64,000 bases of DNA. Origin: Devosia riboflavina (lineage in GTDB: Bacteria; Pseudomonadota; Alphaproteobacteria; Rhizobiales; Devosiaceae). Positions 53,210 through 60,964 of this stretch are shown here, piece by piece; positions within the stretch are counted from its first letter, which is position 1, and every line of letters starts with the position of its first letter. A model generated the notes under the pieces. The model searched no databases. It worked only from the letters and a program-made list of their open reading frames with translations, and was not told the DNA's origin. The stretch is from contig NZ_JQGC01000017.1 in NCBI RefSeq assembly GCF_000743575.1, forward strand, positions 62,001 through 126,000, read 5' to 3'. A program made the translations under genes and the position numbers.

Positions 53210-54546
53210 TGGCGGCCAATCTCGACAGCTTTGGGCGCATCGATCGCCATTCGCGCCGCTCTCTGGCGCCTGATCTTGCCATGGAGAGCCTCGATGGGAG
53301 CAGCGACGAACCGAGCCTTCTCGCCTTCGGCAATGGCAAATCCTATGGCGATAGCTGCCACAATGAGGGTGGCGCGCTGGTGCCGATGCGCTCGCGCCGC
53401 GACATCCTGCATCTCGATATTTCGAGCGGCGTGCTGAAGGCGGAAGCCGGCGCCACGCTCGAAGAAATCATCGCCCACGCCGCCCCGCATGGCTTTTTCC
53501 TGCCTGTTACCCCCGGCACGCGCTTCGTCACCCTGGGCGGGGCCATTGCCAATGATGTGCATGGCAAGAACCACCATGTGCGCGGCACCTTTGGCTGTCA
53601 CGTCACGGGCTTTGACCTGCTGCGCTCGGATGGACGGCGCTATGCCTGCTCGCCGAGCGAGAATGCGGAGCTCTTCGCCGCCACGATCGGCGGCATGGGG
53701 CTGACCGGGATCGTGCTCAGCGCCAGCATAAAACTGATGCGCGTGGGATCGCTCGATGTCGAGGAAGAGATCACGCCCTTTGCCGATCTCGAACGCTATT
53801 TTGAGCTCGCCGAGGCTGCAGACGCCGCCAACGAATATGCCGTCGCCTGGGTCGACCAATTGGCCCCGACCAATCGCGGCGTGATTCTTACTGGCAACCA
53901 CGCGCAGAACGGCAATTTCCAGACTGCGAAGTCGGCGACCCGGCTCACCGTACCCTTCGAAATGCCCTTCTCCATGCTCAATGGCTGGAGTTTGAAGGCC
54001 TTCAACTTCGCCTATTTCCACGCCAAGGCGCGGAAGAGCGGCAAGAAGACCCTCAGTGCCTATGGCAGCTTCTTCTACCCGCTCGATGCGGTGGGGAACT
54101 GGAACCGGCTCTACGGTCCCAAGGGCCTCTACCAGCACCAGAGCATCATTCCCTTCGCTTCCGCCCCTTCGGTTATCCCGCAACTGCTCGACGCCAGCCG
54201 CAAGGACGGTCAGGCCTCTTTCCTGACCGTCCTAAAACGCTTTGGCGCTGTGGCTTCGCCCGGCCTCTTCTCGTTCCCGCGGCCCGGCTACACGCTGACC
54301 ATGGACTTTTCCAACCGTGGAGCTTCGACCTTAAAGCTGCTCGAAAGGCTCGATGCGCTGACCGTCGAAGCCGGCGGGCGCGTCAATCCCTACAAGGACC
54401 AGCGCATGAGTGCGGCGACCTTTGCAGCCGGCTTTCCCGAATGGACCGAGCTCGAACGCTATCGCGACAAGCGCTTCTCATCCGATTTCTGGCGGCGCAC
54501 CGCGCTCAGCCTTTCCGCCGAGGCGCCGGCCCTGGCCGCCGAATAG
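53209..54546 (+). CDS. DprE1-like FAD-dependent oxidase (polyprenyl-phosphoryl-ribose 2'-oxidase family)
   Basis: 445 residues. PCMH-type FAD domain with GNGKSYGDSCHNEGG, TLGGAIANDVHGKNHHVRGTFGCH (H118 is where the FAD-linked His region lies) and GGMGLTGIVL. Substrate domain with SFPRPGYTLTMDF and VNPYKDQRMSAATF, the latter containing the lysine expected from DprE1 K418. At the place of the mycobacterial active-site Cys387 there appears to be Thr364. In mycobacteria DprE1 oxidises decaprenyl-phosphoryl-ribose to the 2-keto intermediate. Translationally coupled to the HAD-UbiA gene, which makes the same substrate class likely. Confidence 0.85.
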   Translation: MAANLDSFGRIDRHSRRSLAPDLAMESLDGSSDEPSLLAFGNGKSYGDSCHNEGGALVPMRSRRDILHLDISSGVLKAEAGATLEEIIAHAAPHGFFLPVTPGTRFVTLGGAIANDVHGKNHHVRGTFGCHVTGFDLLRSDGRRYACSPSENAELFAATIGGMGLTGIVLSASIKLMRVGSLDVEEEITPFADLERYFELAEAADAANEYAVAWVDQLAPTNRGVILTGNHAQNGNFQTAKSATRLTVPFEMPFSMLNGWSLKAFNFAYFHAKARKSGKKTLSAYGSFFYPLDAVGNWNRLYGPKGLYQHQSIIPFASAPSVIPQLLDASRKDGQASFLTVLKRFGAVASPGLFSFPRPGYTLTMDFSNRGASTLKLLERLDALTVEAGGRVNPYKDQRMSAATFAAGFPEWTELERYRDKRFSSDFWRRTALSLSAEAPALAAE

Positions 54547-54555
54547 AGGACAAAC

Positions 54556-54978
54556 ATGACCTACCTGCCCTTCATCCTCTTCACCGTTTTCACCAATGCC
54601 GCCGCCCAGCTCATGCTCAAGGCCGGCATGAGCTCGATGGGCTCGATCAGCTTTACCGCGGATACGGCGATCTTGCGCATCTTCCAGATCGTCTTCAATC
54701 CCTGGGTTTTTGCCGGGCTCGTGACCTTCGTCATCTCCATGGCCTCGCACCTTTATGTGCTCTCCAAGGTCGATATCTCCTTCGCCTATCCTTTCCTGAG
54801 CCTTGCCTATGTGGCCGTCGCCATCTTTGCCTGGCTGGTTTTCAAGGAAGACCTCGGCGCCTTCAAGATCGCCGGCATTGCGCTCATCTGCGTCGGCACG
54901 GTGCTGATCGCGCAGGGCGGAACCAAGCATGTCGAGGCGACTGAGACCGTCGCCAGCCTCGATCAGGCGCGGACCTGA
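54556..54978 (+). CDS. SMR/EamA-type small membrane protein, candidate lipid-linked pentose flippase subunit
   Basis: 140 residues, four TM helices (about 3-22, 45-68, 76-98, 102-122). Motif SKVDISFAYPFLSLAYVAVAIFAWLVFKEDL matches the small multidrug-resistance-type proteins such as ArnE/ArnF, which flip undecaprenyl-phosphate-aminoarabinose. It lies nine bases after the DprE1-like gene. A single gene is present rather than an ArnE/ArnF pair, so a homodimer is implied. Flippase function is inferred from fold and neighbours. Confidence 0.78.
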   Translation: MTYLPFILFTVFTNAAAQLMLKAGMSSMGSISFTADTAILRIFQIVFNPWVFAGLVTFVISMASHLYVLSKVDISFAYPFLSLAYVAVAIFAWLVFKEDLGAFKIAGIALICVGTVLIAQGGTKHVEATETVASLDQART

Positions 54979-55034
54979 TCGCCAGATGATTCAAGCCAAC
55001 AACAATAGTTTTCACAGATAGGGCGGAACGAAAC

Positions 55035-56045
55035 ATGAGACACATTATCTTCGGCGGTGATGGCTTCGTTGGCCGGCATCTGGCCCCGCGTCTTCTCAAT
55101 GCCGGTCACGAGGTTATCGTGGCCGATATCGTCAGGTCGGACCTGCCGCACTATCGCGATGTCCAGTTCGTCAAGACCGATGTCACGAGCGACGTTTCCG
55201 TGCGCGATCTCGGCATCAAGCCGGACGACATGGTCTATAACCTCTCGGCCAAAATGCTCTCGCCCATTCAGGTGCGGGCCAAGCGGCACGATTTCTTCTT
55301 TCCGGTGAACTATTACGGCACCGAAAACATCATCCGCGCCATGGACAAGGCCGGCGCCAATCGCCTCGTCCATTTCACCACCGACATGGTCTATGGCCAC
55401 ACCTATACCTGGCCGCAGAAAGAGGACCATCCCTGCGCCCCGCTCGGGGAATATGGCCTTTCCAAATACAAGACCGAGCTGCTCGCTGCCGAATGGCGCG
55501 AAAAGGGCATGAACATTTCCCTCTTCCGTCCGCGCCTGATCATCGGGCCGGGACGCCTCGGGATTCTCGCAAAACTCTTCAAGCTGGTCGACATGAACCT
55601 GCCGGTGCCGATGATCGGTTCGGGCAAGAACCCCTATCAGTTCATCTCGGTCTTCGACTGCGCCTCGGCGGCCCATGCCGCCTTTACCGCCGGCGTGCCG
55701 AACGAGGTCTATAACCTGGGTTCGCTCAATCCCCCGACGACGCGCGAGCTTCTCACCAAGCTGATCAAGCATGCCGGCTCGCGCTCGCTGCTGGTGCCGA
55801 CGCCGGGCTGGGCGGTCAAGCGAACGCTCGACCTGCTTGATCTCATGAACATGCCGATCATGGACCCCGAGCAATATCTGATCGCCGACGAGATGTGCAT
55901 TCTCGACGTTTCCAAGGGCGAACGGGAACTGGGCTGGGTGCCGCAATATCGCGACGAGGACATGCTCGTCGCCGCCTACACCGAATATCGCAAGAAGCTG
56001 GCCGGTGCCGAGCCGACGGCCGCAACGCAATCCAAGGCCGCCTGA
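55035..56045 (+). CDS. Extended SDR NAD-dependent epimerase/dehydratase
   Basis: 336 residues. NAD-binding FGGDGFVGRHL at the N-terminus (GxxGFxG), D in VVADIVRSDLP, and catalytic YGLSK preceded by TTDMVYG. C-terminal substrate domain of the extended class (about 200-336). Larger than the classical-SDR DprE2 (about 254 residues), so a nucleotide-sugar or lipid-linked sugar epimerase/reductase role is possible but not fixed. 56 bases after the SMR gene and 11 before the aminotransferase. Confidence 0.85.
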   Translation: MRHIIFGGDGFVGRHLAPRLLNAGHEVIVADIVRSDLPHYRDVQFVKTDVTSDVSVRDLGIKPDDMVYNLSAKMLSPIQVRAKRHDFFFPVNYYGTENIIRAMDKAGANRLVHFTTDMVYGHTYTWPQKEDHPCAPLGEYGLSKYKTELLAAEWREKGMNISLFRPRLIIGPGRLGILAKLFKLVDMNLPVPMIGSGKNPYQFISVFDCASAAHAAFTAGVPNEVYNLGSLNPPTTRELLTKLIKHAGSRSLLVPTPGWAVKRTLDLLDLMNMPIMDPEQYLIADEMCILDVSKGERELGWVPQYRDEDMLVAAYTEYRKKLAGAEPTAATQSKAA

Positions 56046-56056
56046 GGAGACCGCCC

Positions 56057-57502
56057 ATGAGCAGTGTGATGAAACTCTCCGACGCCCCGGCGCGCGAAAC
56101 CAGGACGGTCAAACCTGATCTTCTGACGGTCGAAGACGCCAAGGCGCTCGACATCAAAAAGATCAACGAGCTTTTCACCGAGCATATGAATCCCGGCCAG
56201 CTTCACTTCATGAAGCTCTTGGGCTTCCACAAGGTGAAAATCGAGCGTGCCGAGGGCATGTACTATTTCGACCAGAACGGCAGAAAGATCCTCGACTTCT
56301 TCGGCGGCTTTGGTTCGCTCGCCTTCGGCCACAACCATCCGCGCATTCTCGAAGCGCGCAGGAAATTTGCCGAGGAAAAGCGCCAGGAAATCGCCATCGC
56401 CTTCCTCTCGCAATATGCGACCGCGCTGGCCGCCAATCTTGCCGCGTGCTCGCCGGGCGATCTCGATATGGTGTTTCTCGGCTCCTCCGGTTCCGAAGCC
56501 ATGGAAGCGGCCATCAAGGTTGCCGAACGTGCTGCCGGCCCGAACCGTCCCAAGATCGTCTATGCGGAAAATTCCTTCCACGGAAAGACCAAGGGCGTGC
56601 TCTCGATCACCGATGGCGCCCTCTATCGCGGCCAGTTCAAGCTGACCGACAATACTTTCCGTGTGCCCTTTGGTGACATCGACGCCATCGAGGCAGCCTT
56701 CAAGTCCGACCCGACCATCGGCACCATCGTGCTCGAAACCGTGCAGGGCGGCGGCGGCATCATCGAGGCGCCGGCCGAATTCTGGACCAAACTCCGCGCC
56801 CTTTGCGACAAGTATGGCGTGCTCTGGGTGGCCGACGAAGTGCAATGCGGCTTTGGCCGCACCGGCAGATTCTACGCCTTCGAACACTATGGCGTCGTGC
56901 CCGATGTGACGGCCCTCGCCAAGTCGCTCGGCGGCGGCAAGGCGGCCATGGGCGCCATGATCGCCAGCCGCGAGGTCTATATGAAGGCCTATGGCACTTC
57001 AAAGACCGCGATGATCCATGCCATGGCCACCTTTGGCGGCATCGGCGAGGCTTCGATCACCTCGATCGAAGCGCTCAATGTGCTCTACGATGAAGGCCTG
57101 ATCGACAACTCAGCCGAGACGGGCGACTACCTGATCGAAAAGCTGCGGGGGTTGCAGGCCAAATACCCCACCCTGCTGAAAGAAGTGCGTGGCCGCGGCA
57201 TGATGGTCGGCCTTGAATTCCACGATTTTTCGCAGACCCTGCCCATGGTCCTACGTCCAGTCGTGGCGGCGCTCGACGACAAATTGAAGGGTTCGCTGCC
57301 CGGCTTCATCGGCAGCCACCTGCTGCGCGATCACGGCGTGCTCGTCGCCTTCACCGAATACAACCGCAACGTCATCCGGCTAGAGCCGCCGCTGATCTGC
57401 ACGCGCGAAAATGTCGATGAATTCATCACTGCACTCGACGAGGTTTTGGCGCGCGGTGTGGTGAAGATCGTCACGGATTTCGTGCGGGCCCAGGTGGGCT
57501 AA
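56057..57502 (+). CDS. Class III PLP-dependent aminotransferase
   Basis: 481 residues. FFGGFGSLAFGHNHP, LGSSGSEAMEAAIKVA, the aspartate of the PLP pocket (LWVADEVQCGFGRTG) and the Schiff-base lysine in TALAKSLGGGKAAMGAM are all present. Fits the ornithine/acetylornithine aminotransferase-like group. Substrate unknown: an amino-polyol, a keto-sugar or a polyamine-type amine are possible. GAGGAGA precedes the ATG by nine bases. Last gene of the pentose-like module, followed by a bidirectional terminator. Confidence 0.9.
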   Translation: MSSVMKLSDAPARETRTVKPDLLTVEDAKALDIKKINELFTEHMNPGQLHFMKLLGFHKVKIERAEGMYYFDQNGRKILDFFGGFGSLAFGHNHPRILEARRKFAEEKRQEIAIAFLSQYATALAANLAACSPGDLDMVFLGSSGSEAMEAAIKVAERAAGPNRPKIVYAENSFHGKTKGVLSITDGALYRGQFKLTDNTFRVPFGDIDAIEAAFKSDPTIGTIVLETVQGGGGIIEAPAEFWTKLRALCDKYGVLWVADEVQCGFGRTGRFYAFEHYGVVPDVTALAKSLGGGKAAMGAMIASREVYMKAYGTSKTAMIHAMATFGGIGEASITSIEALNVLYDEGLIDNSAETGDYLIEKLRGLQAKYPTLLKEVRGRGMMVGLEFHDFSQTLPMVLRPVVAALDDKLKGSLPGFIGSHLLRDHGVLVAFTEYNRNVIRLEPPLICTRENVDEFITALDEVLARGVVKIVTDFVRAQVG

Positions 57503-57514
57503 AGCACGAGCAGG

Positions 57515-57545
57515 AAAAAAGGCCGGGCCGGAGCCCGGCCTTTTC
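57515..57545. terminator. Bidirectional Rho-independent terminator
   Basis: An 11-13 base-pair stem (AAAAAAGGCCGGG / CCCGGCCTTTT with loop CCGGA-G) flanked by A and T runs on both sides, between the convergent aminotransferase and membrane glycosyltransferase genes. Serves both strands. Confidence 0.92.
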
Positions 57546-57551
57546 ACTTTG

Positions 57552-59237
57552 CTATGATGGCAGAATACCGTCGCGGATGAGAAGGTCCCAGCAGGGATTG
57601 AGCGCGATTGCCTGCCGACCGGCCAGCGCCTCAGCAAAGGTTGCTTCGATATCCCGCCGCGCCCAGGTGACCGGGCATTTTGCGCGCAGGACGCCATCGG
57701 CCGCTTCGATAGCGGCCTTGGTCTCGGGCTTGAGGGCGCCGAAAGTGCGGGTGGGATCGGCGCCGATCTGGAGATGTGGCGTCGGCTGGCGATCCAGAAT
57801 CCAGGGCAAGGGATCGGTGAAGTCGAGGGTCATGAGGCCCTCGAGCCTGACATTGTTTTCAGCCTCGAAGGCGAGGAGCGCTTCGACCGCGCTTTCGGCC
57901 GACAGCACCCACTGCACCTGATTGTCGATATCGGCGAAATATTGCCAGTTGGGGAGCTGGTCCTTGCGCGCCAGATCCTCATAGGCCTCGCGGAAATCGG
58001 CATAGTGCACACCGATCATTTCGGCGCGCTCGATCATGTCCCAGCGCGCGGACACCTGACCGATATTCTTGAGGAGCGGTGCATCGACCTGGGCATAGGT
58101 CACGCCCGCCGCGAAGGCCCTGACACTTTTGGAGATGATCGTCGTCATGGTCGGCACGATGGCGAAGGCGGCGAGCACCAGGACGGCAGTCCGAAAATGG
58201 CCCTTGAGATTTTTGGTACGTACCAGAATGAGCGCGAGCACCGGCCAGATGAAGATGAATTCCTGGCTGCCGCTATTCTGCGTTTCAAAGATGATGCCGC
58301 CGAGAATGGCGACGGAGAACCAAACAAAGCTGCTATCGAGGATGCGCTGAAATCCATCGCACCAGTCGAGCGCGAGCAGCACCAGGGCCAGAAGCGCAGC
58401 CGGTAGCAGGACGTCGAGCTTGTTGGTGATGACGGTACGGAAGCGCGGCAGAAGGGTCGATGAATTGCTTCCCGCGAGTTCGGAAATGTCGCGCAGATAG
58501 GCCGAAACCATACCGGTCAGCAGTTCCAGCGCAACTAGAGGCAAAAGAAAAAGGCCGGCGGCGAGGAAGGCATTGGCCCATCTAATGCGCCCGGCCAGTA
58601 CGGCCAGAGCGCAGAAAAGCCCGCCGACGATAAAGCCGGTGATCTTGGTGAGAAACAGCGCCAGCATGGTGGCGCCGCAGAAGAGGGCAAGCGTGCGCCC
58701 TTCGCGCAGGAACAGGAGGCCGCTCAGCAGCACATAGAGCAGGACCACCACGTGGCGATTGTAGATGCCGAAACCATCAAGACCTGGCAGCGGATGATAG
58801 AATTGCGCATTGGACGGCGCGATGGCGAAGACAAGGAAGGGGCCGAGCAGCAGCAGCGACAGCGCACGATCGCGACGCGAAACCTCCCAGAGCACCACGG
58901 CCATGAGCGGCGCGGCGACGACGAGCAGCGCCCATTGCGCGAGCAGGAGGGGTTGCGCTGCCGGGAAAAGCTCAAGTCCCCAGGCAAAGAGATAATAGCC
59001 GAGCGGACCGACCGGCATGGAGAAATCGACGCTCGGCAATTGTCCGCTGGCAATACGATGCGCGGCGTCGAGATAAAGATAGGTATCCCAGTACATCGGC
59101 CCGATGGGCACGACGAGGGGCAGCGCCAGAAGGCCCGCCAGTGCGGATAGGACCAGCAGCAGCCAGAGCAATGGCTGTGTCAAAAAGCCTGCCCGTTCAG
59201 TCCGACGTGCCCTCTCCCCCAGACCCGCAGATGCCAT
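57552..59237 (-). CDS. GT-C-type membrane glycosyltransferase (ArnT/PMT-like)
   Basis: 561 residues, about 10-12 TM helices in residues 20-400, then a 160-residue soluble C-terminal part. The first periplasmic loop has PMYWDTYLYLDAAHRIASGQLPSVDFS; D51 and D57 are candidates for the catalytic acidic residue of GT-C enzymes, and the G-x-x-P-x-x-DF pattern is typical of GT39/GT83 proteins. GT-C enzymes use polyprenyl-phosphate sugars, so this is a natural user of the donor made by the module next door, although it is on the opposite strand. Confidence 0.78.
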   Translation of the reverse strand: MASAGLGERARRTERAGFLTQPLLWLLLVLSALAGLLALPLVVPIGPMYWDTYLYLDAAHRIASGQLPSVDFSMPVGPLGYYLFAWGLELFPAAQPLLLAQWALLVVAAPLMAVVLWEVSRRDRALSLLLLGPFLVFAIAPSNAQFYHPLPGLDGFGIYNRHVVVLLYVLLSGLLFLREGRTLALFCGATMLALFLTKITGFIVGGLFCALAVLAGRIRWANAFLAAGLFLLPLVALELLTGMVSAYLRDISELAGSNSSTLLPRFRTVITNKLDVLLPAALLALVLLALDWCDGFQRILDSSFVWFSVAILGGIIFETQNSGSQEFIFIWPVLALILVRTKNLKGHFRTAVLVLAAFAIVPTMTTIISKSVRAFAAGVTYAQVDAPLLKNIGQVSARWDMIERAEMIGVHYADFREAYEDLARKDQLPNWQYFADIDNQVQWVLSAESAVEALLAFEAENNVRLEGLMTLDFTDPLPWILDRQPTPHLQIGADPTRTFGALKPETKAAIEAADGVLRAKCPVTWARRDIEATFAEALAGRQAIALNPCWDLLIRDGILPS

Positions 59238-59463
59238 GGACCACGCTTATCCCCTGCTTTCCTGACCGGCTGATATCTCGCCACTTTCCGGCAACGACAC
59301 ACTAACGGTTTTCGACCTTCCCAATTCTTAATTCTGGAGAAGAAGTTAACGGGTTCGGTAATATTGTCTCTATTAACTCAAGTCCAAGGCAGAACTGAAT
59401 TTTCCTGCGGTTGGTGCTACAAACAGCCTGGGACAAAAGTGCTTTGCGACAGGCGGATTTGGG
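59238..59463. promoter_or_regulatory. Divergent control region
   Basis: 226 bases between the GT-C gene and the glycosylphosphotransferase gene. The section at about 59320-59385 (CCCAATTCTTAATTCTGGAG...AGTTAACGG...ATATTGTCTCTATTAAC) is markedly AT-rich and contains GTTAAC-type repeats (AGTTAACG 59343-59350; TTAACTC 59375-59381) that could be operator half-sites. No regulator can be named. Confidence 0.4.
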
Positions 59464-60879
59464 ATGAGCATCCTCCTGGAAGGACGAGAGGCGCGGCGGC
59501 GACGGCGGTTCAAGCTGTCCGGACGGGCGACCCTGGGGGGTATCGTCGGGGCCGTGGAAGGCGCGGCGGCCGCAGGGCTGAGCCTGATGCTCTCCTATGC
59601 CCATGACATCCTGATCGTTCTGGCCGTGGGGGCCACTGCCGGCCTCATCTATGGCGTGTTGGCGTCGCGCGCCGCGCGCAAGTTCCTGGCCTATGCCGAC
59701 CTGCGTCAGCCCTATGCCCTCCATGCCGTGCTGAGCTGGTTCCCGGCCGCTGCCATCGCATTTCTCGTGGCGCTGGCCGTCTCGCGCTGGGATCTGATCT
59801 GGGGGCGCACCTTCTGGGGCTGGCTGTTCATCACGCCATTCGTCCTGACCATTCTGCGCATCTATCTCTATCGCCGCATCGCCACCATGCTGGCGCGGGG
59901 GCAGTTCCAGGTCGAGCGCATCGGCGTCATCGGCGACGAAACGGCCATATCGCAGCTTCGCGCCGACCCGCGCATCTGGCAGCAGGGCGGACAGGTCGTG
60001 ACCGATCTCATCCTGCCCGAAGGCATGGCGGGCAAATTGCCTGTGCCCGAAGCCATTGCCGCCTTTGCGCGCCGCTGCATCGAAAAAAATTGCCAGCACG
60101 TGCTGCTGGTGGGCGATCTCAATGACCTTGAGGCCATCGAGACCATTGTGGATCCGTGCCGTCCCTATGCGCTCAATGTCCTGCTCTATCCGGCGCGCGG
60201 TTTTGAGAGGCCGAAGGTCGATCTTGTCGATATCGTGCCGCTGGGCTCGGTCAATTCGGTGCGTGTCCTCAGCGCGCCGCTCAACGATGTGGGGCATCTT
60301 CTCAAGCGCAGTTTCGATATTGCCGCCGCCGGCTTTGGACTCTTGCTGCTCTCTCCGCTGCTGCTGGCCGTCGCTGTTGCGATCCGGATGACCAGCCCCG
60401 GCCCGGCGCTTTATCGCCAGGAGCGCCGCGGCTTTAACGGCCGCAATTTCCATATCCTGAAATTCCGCTCCATGCGGGTGATGGAAAGCGGCCGCGCCAT
60501 GCGCCAGGCCGAGGTCAACGATCCGCGCATCACGCCTATCGGTCGTTTCATCCGCCGCACCAGCATCGACGAACTGCCCCAGCTCATCAATGTGCTGCGC
60601 GGCGAGATGAGCCTGGTCGGCCCGCGGCCGCATGCCATTTCCCACGATGACGAACTGTCGGAAAAGTTCGAGCTTTACGCGCAGCGCCAGCGCATCAAAC
60701 CCGGCATTACCGGCTGGGCCCAGGTCAATGGCCATCGCGGCAATACGTCCACCCAGGACAAGATCGAAGCGCGCACGCTGCACGACCTCTATTATGCCGA
60801 GAACTGGTCCATGCTGCTCGATATCTGGATCGTGCTCCTGACTATTTTCTCCCCGCGCACCCGGCAGAACGCCCACTAA
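59464..60879 (+). CDS. Exopolysaccharide polyprenyl glycosylphosphotransferase (initiating transferase)
   Basis: 471 residues. N-terminal four TM helices, a CoA-binding-like region (VERIGVIGDETAISQL), a fifth hydrophobic segment at about 285-305, then the bacterial sugar transferase domain (KRSFDIAAAGFGLLLLSPLLL, SPGPALYRQERRGFNGRNFHILKFRSM, RRTSIDELPQLINVLRGEMSLVGPRPH, RIKPGITGWAQVNG). Transfers a sugar-1-phosphate from UDP-sugar to undecaprenyl phosphate, the first step of repeat-unit assembly (WcaJ/ExoY/PssA type). The exact sugar is not predictable. Confidence 0.94.
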   Translation: MSILLEGREARRRRRFKLSGRATLGGIVGAVEGAAAAGLSLMLSYAHDILIVLAVGATAGLIYGVLASRAARKFLAYADLRQPYALHAVLSWFPAAAIAFLVALAVSRWDLIWGRTFWGWLFITPFVLTILRIYLYRRIATMLARGQFQVERIGVIGDETAISQLRADPRIWQQGGQVVTDLILPEGMAGKLPVPEAIAAFARRCIEKNCQHVLLVGDLNDLEAIETIVDPCRPYALNVLLYPARGFERPKVDLVDIVPLGSVNSVRVLSAPLNDVGHLLKRSFDIAAAGFGLLLLSPLLLAVAVAIRMTSPGPALYRQERRGFNGRNFHILKFRSMRVMESGRAMRQAEVNDPRITPIGRFIRRTSIDELPQLINVLRGEMSLVGPRPHAISHDDELSEKFELYAQRQRIKPGITGWAQVNGHRGNTSTQDKIEARTLHDLYYAENWSMLLDIWIVLLTIFSPRTRQNAH

Positions 60880-60964
60880 TCGCCGGGCCCGATTTGCATT
60901 TTGCGGGCAGATTTGGGGAATATTAACCACGTTGCGTCATCGTCTTTTCCAAACGGAAATGGCG

